From the NCBI GenBank assembly GCA_027064525.1, contig JAMOPJ010000008.1:96929-160928 (forward strand): DNA of 64,000 nucleotides. Reading direction: 5' to 3'. The position numbers were made by a program, and so were the translations under genes. Below are positions 24,703 to 34,540 of the stretch, one piece after another. Each line of letters begins with the position of its first letter. The first letter of the stretch is position 1. Source of the stretch: Archaeoglobaceae archaeon. GTDB taxonomy: Archaea; Halobacteriota; Archaeoglobi; Archaeoglobales; Archaeoglobaceae. Under the pieces are notes generated by a model. It had not been told where the DNA came from. It ran no database searches and was given only the letters and a program-made list of their open reading frames with translations.

Positions 24703-25763
24703 GAGTGGGTATACTGGTGAAGGAGTTTCCCCCTGATGTGATAGGCGGAATGGAAATACAAACCATGCGAATGGCAGAAAAGCTTAGTAGAAATCATGAA
24801 GTGATAGTTTTTACAAAAAAATATAAAAAGAGTGATGACAACAAATCATTAAAGTATACGATTGTTAGAATTCCGAATATCAGACTCAGTTCTTTCCTGA
24901 GCACACTCAGTTTTGTTTTGTTATCTATTATGTATATATTAAAATATAAAAAAAAGATAGATATCCTACAATGTATGATGGTTTATCCAAGCGGTTTCGT
25001 TGGTCTGATCGTTAATAAGCTGGCTGGTATTCCATACTTTAGTTGGATCAGAGGAGGAGATTGGTATTTTGGAAGGAAAAATTTTCTCAAAAGGTTGTTG
25101 ATCCGTAAAGTAATGAAGAATTCGAAATACCCAGTTCTTGTCCAAAGTGAAAGGATTAGGAAAGAGGTTCTAATTTTTTGCCCCTCTGCAAATGTAAAGG
25201 TTGTTGGAAATGGTGTTAACATTCCCGCCAATCGGCAGAATGGCAAGTATGTATACTTTGTCGGAAACTTAATCCCAAGAAAGGGGGTGGAGTTCCTAAT
25301 AAAAGCATTTTCCGGAATTAACAGTAAGCTTGTAATTGTAGGTGATGGCCCCGAAAGAGATAGGCTATTGAAGCTATGTGCAAAATATTCTGTTAACTGT
25401 GAATTTAAAGGAAAAATCCCACCAGATAAAATCCAAGATGAGTTAAAAAATGCCAAAATTCTTGTGTTACCAGCAATAGAGGGTGAAGGTTTGCCTAACG
25501 TTATTCTTGAAGCTATGGCTTTGGGTATACCTGTCATAGCGACAGACCTAGCGGGAATACCCGATGTCGTGAAGGATGGCAAGAACGGCTTTATCGTGAA
25601 GCCAAGAGACGTTGAAAGTTTAAGAGACAAAATACTATTACTATTAAATAATGAAAAATTATATAAAAAATTATCGAGGAATGCGAAAAAGACTGCCTTG
25701 AAATTTTCGTGGGAAAATATATTGAACAAATTAGAAGAGGTATATAGAGAATGTGTGGAATAG
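24699..25763 (+). CDS. GT4-family glycosyltransferase
   Basis: A 354-residue GT-B enzyme in the normal domain order. The acceptor domain comes first ([25 protein letters not shown], 4-28), then the hinge [11 protein letters not shown], then the donor domain with [15 protein letters not shown] and the E-x7-E motif in [22 protein letters not shown]. It retains a good hydrophobic patch for membrane association, as expected for an enzyme acting on a lipid-linked glycan. It overlaps the epimerase by 4 nt and asnB by 13 nt. It is a useful in-cluster comparison for the permuted paralogue. Confidence 0.93.
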   Translation: MRVGILVKEFPPDVIGGMEIQTMRMAEKLSRNHEVIVFTKKYKKSDDNKSLKYTIVRIPNIRLSSFLSTLSFVLLSIMYILKYKKKIDILQCMMVYPSGFVGLIVNKLAGIPYFSWIRGGDWYFGRKNFLKRLLIRKVMKNSKYPVLVQSERIRKEVLIFCPSANVKVVGNGVNIPANRQNGKYVYFVGNLIPRKGVEFLIKAFSGINSKLVIVGDGPERDRLLKLCAKYSVNCEFKGKIPPDKIQDELKNAKILVLPAIEGEGLPNVILEAMALGIPVIATDLAGIPDVVKDGKNGFIVKPRDVESLRDKILLLLNNEKLYKKLSRNAKKTALKFSWENILNKLEEVYRECVE

Positions 25764-27559
25764 CGGGAGTTTACGGTTTGGAGGATAGGGATCTTATCAA
25801 AAGAATGGTTGAAAAAATTAAGCATAGAGGGCCCGATGAAGAAGGATATTATGTTGATGAAAAGGTCTCGATAGGTATGTGTAGGCTGAGTATCATCGAT
25901 CTTGAAGGTGGTTCACAGCCGATTTACAACGAAAACGGAGACATCGTAGTAATTCAAAATGGTGAAATATACAATTACAGAGAACTTAGGAGGGAGTTGG
26001 AAAGTAAAGGTCATAGATTTTACACAAACTCCGATACCGAGGTAATTGTCCACGCCTATGAAGAGTATGGATTAGATTTTCCAAAAAAGTTGAATGGAAT
26101 GTTTGCAATAGCGATATGGGATGCCAGTGAGAAGAAGCTAATTCTTGTAAGGGATCGTCTTGGAGTTAAACCCCTATACTACACGATCGTAGATTCAAAG
26201 CTAATCTTTGCCTCGGAGATAAAAGCTATACTTGAGTATCCAGTAAAAAGAGTCGTTGATAGGGAAGCTTTGGCGAAGTATTTTGCGTTGAGGTATGTCC
26301 CTGCACCCCTCACAATCTTTAAGGGCATATGGAAACTGGAACCCGGTCACTACATCGTGGTAGATGAAAACGGTTTTAGGAAGGAAAGGTACTGGGAGCT
26401 AACCATCAATGAATTGAATGGTAATGAAAGTTATTTTCAAGAGAAGATCCTAAAGATGTTGAGAGAATCCGTCAAAAGACGATTAGTTTCGGATGTTCCG
26501 CTCGGTGCATTTCTTTCGGGAGGTGTAGATTCTTCAACCGTCGTCGCTTTAATGGCTGAGCTTATGGATGAACCCGTGAAGACTTTTTCCGTTGGATTTA
26601 TAGGCAAAGAATACGATGAAAGCAATTTTGCAAGACTGATAGCTGAAGAGTTTGGAACTGAGCATCATGAAATCTTTATTGACATCGACAACATAGATAT
26701 ACTGCCAAAGGTGGTGTGGCATTTTGACGAGCCTATAGCCGATGCGGCAGCGATTCCCACGTATGCACTTTCGCAACTTGCTCGAAAAAAGGTTAAAGTC
26801 GTTTTGACCGGGGAAGGAGGTGACGAAATATTTGCCGGTTATGAGAGATACGTCAACGAACTTAAATATAGGTGGTTGAGATACTTCGGTTTCCTGTTAA
26901 AACCGTTGAGACTTGTCAAAGTTAGTCCCGAAGGTCGAGCTTACAGGTATCTGAAGTTTTTGAGTTCGAAGGGTAGTTTGGTTGATAGCTATGTAACAAG
27001 GCTTGAAGGTTACGACAACGTAAACGTTTTAGCTTACGAAATGGAGAATGGCATTAGAGATATGGTTAAGAGCACTTTCATCACTAAGGATTACCTGAAA
27101 AATATGACCTACTTCGACATCAAATATTGGTTGCCTGATGACCTACTAATGAAGGTTGATAAGATGACCATGGGCAACGCATTGGAAGCAAGAGAGCCGC
27201 TTTTAGATTACGAGCTTGTAGAGTTTGCATTTAACATCCCTTCGAAATACAAGATAAAGAACGGTGTTGAGAAGTACATATTTAAGAAGGCTGTAAGTAG
27301 AATTCTACCAAGGGAAATAGTAAAGAGAAAGAAGCACGGATTCAATGTTCCAATAAAGCAGTGGTTTAGAGAGTCGAAAGACATAATCGACCAGTATATG
27401 TCTAAGGAAATGCTAAAAAAGGTGGACTATATCGATGCTGAGAAGGTCATGAGGATATGGGAGAGACATAGAAATGGCTGGAATTATGAGTATTTATTAT
27501 GGAAGGTTTTGAATTACGTTATATGGTGGGAGCAGTATTTGGGGGCAATAAGGGAATGA
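25751..27559 (+). CDS. asnB: Asparagine synthetase (glutamine-hydrolysing) family
   Basis: A 602-residue enzyme. The N-terminal Ntn-type glutaminase starts directly with the catalytic cysteine (MCGIAGVYG), followed by RGPDEEG and [11 protein letters not shown]. The C-terminal ATP-pyrophosphatase domain has the P-loop SGGVDSS near residue 257. Both are complete, so it should form an amide from glutamine. Its position inside the glycan operon, overlapping a glycosyltransferase gene, makes amidation of a uronic acid plausible, as in other AsnB-like glycan enzymes; plain asparagine synthesis is the default reading. It ends the tightly coupled part of the operon. Confidence 0.92.
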   Translation: MCGIAGVYGLEDRDLIKRMVEKIKHRGPDEEGYYVDEKVSIGMCRLSIIDLEGGSQPIYNENGDIVVIQNGEIYNYRELRRELESKGHRFYTNSDTEVIVHAYEEYGLDFPKKLNGMFAIAIWDASEKKLILVRDRLGVKPLYYTIVDSKLIFASEIKAILEYPVKRVVDREALAKYFALRYVPAPLTIFKGIWKLEPGHYIVVDENGFRKERYWELTINELNGNESYFQEKILKMLRESVKRRLVSDVPLGAFLSGGVDSSTVVALMAELMDEPVKTFSVGFIGKEYDESNFARLIAEEFGTEHHEIFIDIDNIDILPKVVWHFDEPIADAAAIPTYALSQLARKKVKVVLTGEGGDEIFAGYERYVNELKYRWLRYFGFLLKPLRLVKVSPEGRAYRYLKFLSSKGSLVDSYVTRLEGYDNVNVLAYEMENGIRDMVKSTFITKDYLKNMTYFDIKYWLPDDLLMKVDKMTMGNALEAREPLLDYELVEFAFNIPSKYKIKNGVEKYIFKKAVSRILPREIVKRKKHGFNVPIKQWFRESKDIIDQYMSKEMLKKVDYIDAEKVMRIWERHRNGWNYEYLLWKVLNYVIWWEQYLGAIRE

Positions 27560-27660
27560 AAACAGAAAATAATAGAGCTTAGCTAGTAAAAATAGATCAT
27601 GTAAAAACAATTAAAAACAATAATAAAATCTCAAAAAATGTGCTAGGGGTGACAGGGACA

Positions 27661-29175
27661 ATGGTAAAAAACGTATTGGTTATTGGCTTAGATGGTGTCC
27701 CGTTTAAGCTGATAAATGTTTGGAAGAATAGGATCCCAATATTTCGTAAGATATTTTCAAGATGTGTTTATGCCATATTTAAATCAACAATTCCCTCACA
27801 AACTTCAATAGCCCTGCCATCTCTATTTACTGGTAAAAATCCAGGCAAAACTGGAGTATTTGACTTCGTAGATGATTTTGAAAATCTCGTGCGGATTGAT
27901 AGTATTAAGCATCCAAAATTATGGGATATTCTTGATAGCTACAATATAAAATCATTATTTTATAATACAAGAATAATATATCCTTTACCAAAAACTAATA
28001 ATTGTGTTTTCATAGATTCAGGCTTGTTCAGCAGGATAACACTATGTGAACCGAAAAAATATGCCAAATATCTCGGTAATTTTCCTAAAGAATGTGAGCT
28101 TATTGAGTTAAAATTGAAGAAAGGAGCATCTCAAGAAGAAATTGCAAACAAAGTTATTGAATTCATAGAATGTAAATATGATATTTTTAAAAATATTATT
28201 TTAGAAGAAAATTTTGAATTTATATTATATTGGATCGGAGAAACGGACATACTACACCATTATTGCTGGGATAATGATAATTTGATATTAAAAGCTTATT
28301 CAAAGATATGGTCTCTTGTAAATAAAATTATAGAAGATTTTGAAGATTGGAATATTTTTATAGTATCAGATCATGGTGCTGAAAGAAGACCAAGTGTAAA
28401 CTTTTATATTGATAAATGGTTAGCGTCAAAAGGTTATTTAAAAATGAAAACAAATATGTATATATTTTCAGTTCTTTATTTGATTGCGAGAAAAGTATTA
28501 CCATTTGAAATAAGGAATAGACTCGTTAAAAGAAATAGAAAGGATAGAAAGGAATATTCAAAAAATACAAATATGAAAAGATTTCATGGAATCGATTATG
28601 AAAAATCAATGGCTTATTATTCACGGAATTGGGGTATCTCAATTAATCGAGAGCTGGTAGGGTCAGAATATGAAAAATTAAGACAAAAACTTATAAGTGA
28701 TTTAAAATCACTCGAATACAAAGGTAAAAAAGTCTTTAGAGAAGTTTTAAAAAGAGAAGAGATATATAATGGTGAATACATTAGCAAGGTTCCCGATATC
28801 GTTCTTAGAGCAAGTGAAGATTTTCAATTAAAGCCAGGACCAAGTTTTAAAATTTTTGGGAAATCTGAGAAAGATAGATATGGATACGTTGGATCCCATA
28901 ATTGGGCAAGAGATGGGATATTTATAGCCTTCGGACCAGACATAAAGGATGATGGAAAATTCATTGGTGAAATTCAAATATATGACCTAATGCCAACAAT
29001 ACTACATGTGTATGGAATTCCGATCCCCGATGATGTAGATGGAAGAGTTCTGACAGAAATATTTAGCGAAAGATCGGAAATTCATCAAAGAAAACCATTA
29101 TACACTAAAATAAGCCGAGAAAAGACTATTATTTCAGCAAAAATTAAAGAATTGAAAAGATTAGGTAAAATTTAA
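27661..29175 (+). CDS. Alkaline-phosphatase-superfamily phosphodiesterase/transferase
   Basis: A protein of 504 residues starting VKNVLVIGLDGVPFKL, whose aspartate is the first metal ligand of the superfamily. A nucleophile region TIPSQTSIALPSLFTGKNPGKTG follows, then GETDILHHYCW, the metal-site VSDHGAE, a late GSHNWARDGIF with the last metal histidine, and YDLMPTILHVYGIPIPDDVDG. This is the type I phosphodiesterase/nucleotide pyrophosphatase layout. Archaeal glycan clusters often carry one, perhaps to transfer or remove phosphate groups. The ATG at 27661 was chosen over the GTG at 27640 for its GGGGTGA ribosome site. The codon use is markedly AT-rich. Confidence 0.85.
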   Translation: MVKNVLVIGLDGVPFKLINVWKNRIPIFRKIFSRCVYAIFKSTIPSQTSIALPSLFTGKNPGKTGVFDFVDDFENLVRIDSIKHPKLWDILDSYNIKSLFYNTRIIYPLPKTNNCVFIDSGLFSRITLCEPKKYAKYLGNFPKECELIELKLKKGASQEEIANKVIEFIECKYDIFKNIILEENFEFILYWIGETDILHHYCWDNDNLILKAYSKIWSLVNKIIEDFEDWNIFIVSDHGAERRPSVNFYIDKWLASKGYLKMKTNMYIFSVLYLIARKVLPFEIRNRLVKRNRKDRKEYSKNTNMKRFHGIDYEKSMAYYSRNWGISINRELVGSEYEKLRQKLISDLKSLEYKGKKVFREVLKREEIYNGEYISKVPDIVLRASEDFQLKPGPSFKIFGKSEKDRYGYVGSHNWARDGIFIAFGPDIKDDGKFIGEIQIYDLMPTILHVYGIPIPDDVDGRVLTEIFSERSEIHQRKPLYTKISREKTIISAKIKELKRLGKI

Positions 29176-29182
29176 CGGTGAG

Positions 29183-30361
29183 ATGATGAATTTTAAAGTT
29201 GATTTTATATTCTACACAAATTTTGGATATAAAAAAGATTTGAAGAATAATGAAGCGTATTACACTGTTAAAAATGCTGAAAGGAGAGGATTTGTAAATA
29301 AGATAATAACCATTGGTCTTACGGATACAAGAGGTTTAAGTAAGAGTTATTTTGTTGATGGAATCCCGGGTGGTAATTTAACTGCAAGAGCTTTATACAT
29401 TATCAATAGATTCTACAAGAAGTTTAACGCTCGTCAGGTGATAGAGTACTTACTTGATAAATTCGGATCAAAATATATTACTGGTGATATACTTTACATT
29501 TGGCCTAGATTGGTGATAAGCTTAAACAGAGCGAAGGAAAAAGGTATAGCAACAGTTGTCTATGGCACATCTGCCCATCCAGAAAAGTATCTAGAGCTAA
29601 TGGTTACTGAAGCAAAAAAATATAATATTAATATTAAAAGATCATTTGATATAAATATGAGAAAACATGTCGAGAGTTTTGAGATTTCAGACTACATATT
29701 TGCACTGTCAACCTTTGCTAAGGAAACGTACATTGAATACGGTATACCTGAGGAAAAAATAGTTACGATACTGGGAATGGGTGTAGATATAAATAGATTT
29801 AGACCATCAGATAATGAGCATGATGGATTTAATGTTTTGTTTGTGGCTGATATGACAATATTGAAGGGAGTATTATACCTTCTTAAAGCTTGGTCTGAGT
29901 TAAAGCTGAAAGATGCGAAGTTGTATTTGGTCGGACTCGTAAGAGACAGCGTTAGAAATGTTGTTGAAAAGTATGCAAAGAATGATAAGTCGATAGTTTT
30001 AGCTGGCAAAGTTCAAGACCCAAGACCCTATTACGAATTGGCAGATGTATTTGTGATGCCATCGCTGTGTGAAGGTTTTGAAAAAGTAACCTTAGAAGCC
30101 ATGGCGTCTGGTTTGCCTGTGATAGCCACAACAAACACGGGTGCGAGGGATGTCGTAAGAGATGGTAAGCACGGTTTTATAATACCGATAAGAGATTCGG
30201 AGGCTATAAAGGATAAGATACAATACTTCTACGATAATCCCTCAGAAATAAGGAGAATGGGTAAGAATGCAAGAAAGGTCGCCGAAGAATATACGTGGGA
30301 CAGATTTTCCGAGAGAATTGCGGATAGTTTAGAGTTGGTTTACGAACTTCACTATGGATAA
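29183..30361 (+). CDS. GT4-family glycosyltransferase
   Basis: A 392-residue GT-B protein. The donor domain has TILGMGVDINRFRP at the hinge, VLFVADMTILKGVLYLLKAW, VMPSLCEGFEKVTLEAMASGLPVIAT with the E-x7-E pair, and a GARDVVRDGKHGFIIP loop. The N-terminal acceptor domain (about 1-190) is more divergent. It begins 8 nt after the phosphodiesterase gene, so they probably share a transcript. Acceptor and donor are unknown. Confidence 0.92.
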   Translation: MMNFKVDFIFYTNFGYKKDLKNNEAYYTVKNAERRGFVNKIITIGLTDTRGLSKSYFVDGIPGGNLTARALYIINRFYKKFNARQVIEYLLDKFGSKYITGDILYIWPRLVISLNRAKEKGIATVVYGTSAHPEKYLELMVTEAKKYNINIKRSFDINMRKHVESFEISDYIFALSTFAKETYIEYGIPEEKIVTILGMGVDINRFRPSDNEHDGFNVLFVADMTILKGVLYLLKAWSELKLKDAKLYLVGLVRDSVRNVVEKYAKNDKSIVLAGKVQDPRPYYELADVFVMPSLCEGFEKVTLEAMASGLPVIATTNTGARDVVRDGKHGFIIPIRDSEAIKDKIQYFYDNPSEIRRMGKNARKVAEEYTWDRFSERIADSLELVYELHYG

Positions 30362-30464
30362 AGGTAGATAGGATACACAAAGAAAAGGTAGGTGGTGATG
30401 CAATATTGTTGATGGGGGTATTTAAACATTCCACAATGTGGTATCGCAACCAAAAGGTGAGAAG

Positions 30465-31322
30465 ATGAAATTCGCAATAAGAGATGACGATACCTGCTAT
30501 TTCACGACTCCTGAAGATCTAAAAAACGCATACGGCGACTTATGGGGTAAAATACCGATATCCTTGGCAGTAATACCGTTCGTTAAAGCAAGAAAAGCTC
30601 CTTACATACCAAAGGAATATTGGAATACTGGAAAGGAGTATCCCATAGGAGAAAACGATGAGCTGGTATCCTTTCTTAAAAGGGAAATTAAAAAGGGCAA
30701 TGTATCCATTATGCTGCATGGATATAACCACGAATATTATCCACAGCCAGAGTTTGTAGCTGGTAAGAATCTTAAAGAAAAAATAATTAAAGGAAAGCGC
30801 TATCTTGAAGAACTCTTTGAAGTAGAAATCAGAACGTTTGTTCCACCGAGTAACACCATGTCCAAAGAAGCTATTAAAGCTGTTAAGGAATGTAGCTTAA
30901 ATCTACTCTACTATCCAACACCCAAAAATAGACCATTTGGCATCAAAAAATGGATTATCTTTCTAGAGGATTTAATGTTCAAATATAGAGAAAGGCAATG
31001 CTCGCGAATCGAATTTATAAAAAACTGCTATAGATTTTGGATTAAGCGAGATCGTAACATTTTCATGCCAGTTAAACCATTTATCTTTGAAATCAATGGA
31101 ATTAAAGAATTTAACTGTGTATCTCTAACAGCAAAAACTCCAACTACCAATGTGCTTAAAAATATTGAGATTGCATACAGATACAACGGTAACTTTTGCC
31201 TGGCTTTGCACTATCATTCTTTAAAGAATGACATTTTCAGAGAAAAATTTTATTTGATCATGAATTATGTACAGAAACTTCCAAATATTAAATTTGTTCA
31301 TGTAGATAATTTTTTTGATTGA
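30465..31322 (+). CDS. Polysaccharide-deacetylase-fold protein (DUF2334-like)
   Basis: A protein of 285 residues opening MKFAIRDDDTCYF, where the aspartates sit in the metal-binding first strand of the NodB/DUF2334 fold. MLHGYNHEYYPQPEF provides the H-x3-H metal motif, and RTFVPPSNTMS resembles the catalytic-base strand. It may remove acetyl groups from a sugar or act on a related amide. The ATG at 30465 follows GGTGAGAAG; the longer frame from 30438 has no ribosome site. Its end overlaps the convergent methyltransferase gene by 25 nt. Confidence 0.8.
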   Translation: MKFAIRDDDTCYFTTPEDLKNAYGDLWGKIPISLAVIPFVKARKAPYIPKEYWNTGKEYPIGENDELVSFLKREIKKGNVSIMLHGYNHEYYPQPEFVAGKNLKEKIIKGKRYLEELFEVEIRTFVPPSNTMSKEAIKAVKECSLNLLYYPTPKNRPFGIKKWIIFLEDLMFKYRERQCSRIEFIKNCYRFWIKRDRNIFMPVKPFIFEINGIKEFNCVSLTAKTPTTNVLKNIEIAYRYNGNFCLALHYHSLKNDIFREKFYLIMNYVQKLPNIKFVHVDNFFD

Positions 31323-31963
31323 ATATTCTTTCTTAAAATATAAACTGCATGTTCTCCACCAAATCTTTTCGAAAATAGGTAGATAAATCGAGAAACGATA
31401 TGAATTATAAGCATTTTTATCGATGGTTTATAAAATGGATCCTCAGGAATATAATACACATCCACGATCTCCAAATTGTAACGCTCAGCTAAATTTTTCA
31501 GGACAGTTATATCGAACCATGCAACGTGTTCATCGCATACATAATTCTGTCTGTTTGTTATTGCCCCAATTACATGCTTTAGACAGAATGGATTTGGTGT
31601 AGTTATAATGATGTAACCACCATCTTTTAAATGTTTCACTGCATTTTCCAAAAATTTTCCAGGACAGTCTAGATGTTCTATAAGCTCTCCGGCAAAAATT
31701 ACATCAAACTTTTCATCCAATTGAAAATTTTGAGCATCCGCATAAATTATGTTGTAACCCATCTTTTTTAATTTCTCAATCTTGTCTTTTTGAATATCTA
31801 AACCTATCACCTTTTTAGCTATTTTTCTTATAAATGCGTGAAGCGATTTTTCAAAATTATTAATATCGATGTCATTTCCTATACAGCCAACATCTAGCAC
31901 AACTTTACCAGTAACGTATCTTTTAAGTATCTCTCTTTTTACCTTGGAAACATATTCACTCAT
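31298..31963 (-). CDS. Class I SAM-dependent methyltransferase
   Basis: A 221-residue protein with the SAM-binding GKVVLDVGCIGND (about 19-31), motif II VIGLDIQ, and FDVIFAGELIEHLDCPGKFLENAVKHLKDGG split over 87-117. This is the Methyltransf_11/23 pattern of small-molecule or glycan methylases. It starts 4 nt inside the GT2 gene upstream, so the two are coupled. It probably methylates a sugar of the glycan made here; the substrate is not known. Confidence 0.88.
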   Translation of the reverse strand: MSEYVSKVKREILKRYVTGKVVLDVGCIGNDIDINNFEKSLHAFIRKIAKKVIGLDIQKDKIEKLKKMGYNIIYADAQNFQLDEKFDVIFAGELIEHLDCPGKFLENAVKHLKDGGYIIITTPNPFCLKHVIGAITNRQNYVCDEHVAWFDITVLKNLAERYNLEIVDVYYIPEDPFYKPSIKMLIIHIVSRFIYLFSKRFGGEHAVYILRKNIQSKKLST

Positions 31964-32910
31964 AATACATTACCCCCTAGCTTGTTCTTATTCTTAATTA
32001 TAATTATCCATTTTATAGGTTTAACACCTATAAATGACAACGCGTACACTAACAGCGTTCGGAACTTTAAATCGTATCTTAGGGACTCCAATAAATATCT
32101 TCTACCATATCTTCTTTTACCGCAGAGTATCCAATGCAATCCAGTTTCAAACAGGTAATGTGCATACATCTTGGGATTATACTTTTTCCAATCGTCAGAA
32201 TATTTTTCCAATACAGCCTCAAGGGTCTTTGCTCTTTCTTCAGCATTTTTAAAAAGTCCTTCTACACTGCTCAATCTGCCTTTAGAGTCAGTATGATATA
32301 TTGCAACGATATCCGGTATTATATATTTATCGTAATGTTTTAATATTTCAAGAGTATATAAAATTTCAAAACCTTTCGTTGCCCTTTCATCGATATCAAC
32401 CTTGTCAAATACCTCTCTTCTAATCAGACCTATGAAATCTCTATATATTTTTACTCTTCCAGAAATTACATCAATATATGTTATTCTACCTTTATCTATC
32501 GATGCTTTACTATATATATGTCCATTTTGATCTATATAACGAGCGGAAACCGCACCTATGTTAGGTGGTAATTTAGATAACACACCAACAAGAGTTTCAA
32601 GGGCATGTGGTAAAAGTTCCTCATCATCGTCCAGAAATAAAATATATTTTCCTTTTGATAATTCAAGACCTTTTTTTCTACAAGCTGAAACTCCCGGATC
32701 TTTTTCAAACCTGAAATACTTTATTATTTTATCTGCATTATATTCCTGTATTATCCTTTTAACCCTTTCTCTCGTATCATCCTTTGATGCTCCATCAACA
32801 ACTATTATTTCATAATTTTTATAAGTTTGATTTAATACACTTTTTATAGCCTTTTCAAGGAAATCCGCTCTGTTATGAGTGGAGATTATGATACTTACAA
32901 GTTCCTGCAT
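31960..32910 (-). CDS. GT2-family glycosyltransferase
   Basis: A protein of 316 residues with LVSIIISTHNRADFLEKAI at the N-terminus, VVDGASKDDT, and the acidic metal motif FLDDDEEL. These are standard features of a GT-A inverting glycosyltransferase. The C-terminal 100 residues are helical and basic, with a hydrophobic end (LLVYALSFIGV). The ATG at 32910 fits the family start; a TTG at 32967 inside the flippase gene is also in frame. It belongs to the minus-strand operon regulator-flippase-GT2-methyltransferase. Confidence 0.9.
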   Translation of the reverse strand: MQELVSIIISTHNRADFLEKAIKSVLNQTYKNYEIIVVDGASKDDTRERVKRIIQEYNADKIIKYFRFEKDPGVSACRKKGLELSKGKYILFLDDDEELLPHALETLVGVLSKLPPNIGAVSARYIDQNGHIYSKASIDKGRITYIDVISGRVKIYRDFIGLIRREVFDKVDIDERATKGFEILYTLEILKHYDKYIIPDIVAIYHTDSKGRLSSVEGLFKNAEERAKTLEAVLEKYSDDWKKYNPKMYAHYLFETGLHWILCGKRRYGRRYLLESLRYDLKFRTLLVYALSFIGVKPIKWIIIIKNKNKLGGNVL

Positions 32911-32951
32911 ATGCTTTGTAGTGTAACTTTTAGCATAAACTTTGTGGTAAA

Positions 32952-34496
32952 TCAGTAATTGGAACAATATCTTTCGATTATCTTCTTTATAAACCCCAAT
33001 TTTATTCCAGTTTTATGTTCAATTGAATTGATAAGCGATAAATCCTCCTTCTCAAAACCACCAAAACAGATCAATGAAAGAAATAATGTTATTATAAGTA
33101 ATAAAGAAAATATTATAATTTTATACATATTACCAACACACATATAATTAATCAGTATGTACAAACCTACACCACACATAACTGAAAATAATAAGGGTTT
33201 TATGCTTGCTGCGTAAAACGGATTTAAATTTGTTAATTTATATAGTGTATATAAATATAATAGATTCAGAATAACGTATGACATACCAGTAGCCAAAGCA
33301 GCTCCAACAATCCCGAGAATAGGAATTAATGTATAGTTTAAAAATACATTTAAAATTGCTGATGTTAAGTTAAAATACATTATTTTTTTCGATTCACCTA
33401 TTGAAATCAAAGCTTGAAGAGTTGGACCAAAAAATGGATTTACAAAAAAACATAGTACAAGGATTTGCAACGCTATAGCTCCTTCGGAGTATTTTGAGCC
33501 GAAAGTTATGCATATTACCTGTTTTGAAAACAGAAATAGCACAAGGAATACAGGTAGGGATAACACAATCATCCATTTTGTTACAATTCTGTAGATCTTT
33601 TCACAGCTTTTATCATATTTTAGCAGCATTTCTGAAAATACAGGTGTAAATAGTATTCCCAGAGGAACCGAAAATACATGTGCAAATGTCGCCAGACTAT
33701 AGCTCACATTGTAGATTCCGACTTCAAAGGATGACATAAGATATCCAAGCATAAAAGTATCCGTATTTGTCATTATATATACTGTTGTTGTGGATATCAT
33801 AAGAGGCAATGAAAATAGCAACAAATCTTTTCTTATATATGAAAATCCTTTAATATCTTTTATGAAAGGTGTGTCTCTTGTGATGTACAGCAAAGAAAGT
33901 AGAAATGCAGCAAAATATGCTAGTAAATAACCATAGGCTACACCAACCGCTCCAAAACCTAATGTAAGCATTATTAATACAAATATCAGTCTCCCTGTTG
34001 GAATCGTTATATTCTGTAATATCGTTCTTGGCTTAGCATTTTTTAGACCTATAAACACAGATACTGTCATATTTACAAAGACCGAGAGGGGAATTATCAA
34101 AGCAAAAATCCTTATTATTTCAGTTAAATTTGAATTGTGAAAGATAGTTACGGAGATAATTTCAGCAAAATAATAAATTATAGCACATATAATTAAGCTT
34201 AATCCAATCGATACCTGAAATGCAAAAAGAACTATATCTCTCTTCTCTTCCATACCCCTTACCTGCGGTAGATATCTGATGATACCTGAATTCAATCCAA
34301 GTTGTGAAATTATCGTAGCAAAAGACAGTATCATAGTACCAATGGCAATACAACCAAAACTGCTAACTTCAAGCCATCTTGCTATAATGACTTTTCCAAT
34401 GAAAGATATCAGATATTCAGCTACGAATCCAATAAAGACAATACCAGCACCTTTTACAATCGTTCTTAAAGCTTTGTCGATTTGCTCATCGGACAT
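32952..34496 (-). CDS. Polysaccharide flippase (Wzx/MATE-like)
   Basis: A protein of about 514 residues with some 14 membrane helices, opening MSDEQIDKALRTIVKGAGIVFIG. Other marks are QLGLNSGIIRYLP, MTNTDTFMLGYLMSSFEVGIYNVSYSLA and a VGAALATGMSYVILN-type late helix, all usual in archaeal oligosaccharide flippases. It would move the lipid-linked glycan across the membrane. ATG at 34496 is preferred by family comparison; TTG 34514 and ATG 34502 are in frame. Base composition is strongly AT-rich. Confidence 0.92.
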   Translation of the reverse strand: MSDEQIDKALRTIVKGAGIVFIGFVAEYLISFIGKVIIARWLEVSSFGCIAIGTMILSFATIISQLGLNSGIIRYLPQVRGMEEKRDIVLFAFQVSIGLSLIICAIIYYFAEIISVTIFHNSNLTEIIRIFALIIPLSVFVNMTVSVFIGLKNAKPRTILQNITIPTGRLIFVLIMLTLGFGAVGVAYGYLLAYFAAFLLSLLYITRDTPFIKDIKGFSYIRKDLLLFSLPLMISTTTVYIMTNTDTFMLGYLMSSFEVGIYNVSYSLATFAHVFSVPLGILFTPVFSEMLLKYDKSCEKIYRIVTKWMIVLSLPVFLVLFLFSKQVICITFGSKYSEGAIALQILVLCFFVNPFFGPTLQALISIGESKKIMYFNLTSAILNVFLNYTLIPILGIVGAALATGMSYVILNLLYLYTLYKLTNLNPFYAASIKPLLFSVMCGVGLYILINYMCVGNMYKIIIFSLLLIITLFLSLICFGGFEKEDLSLINSIEHKTGIKLGFIKKIIERYCSNY

Positions 34497-34540
34497 CAGC
34501 ATTAAACTTGCCAACTTATCGGATAAATGTAACGATTGAA

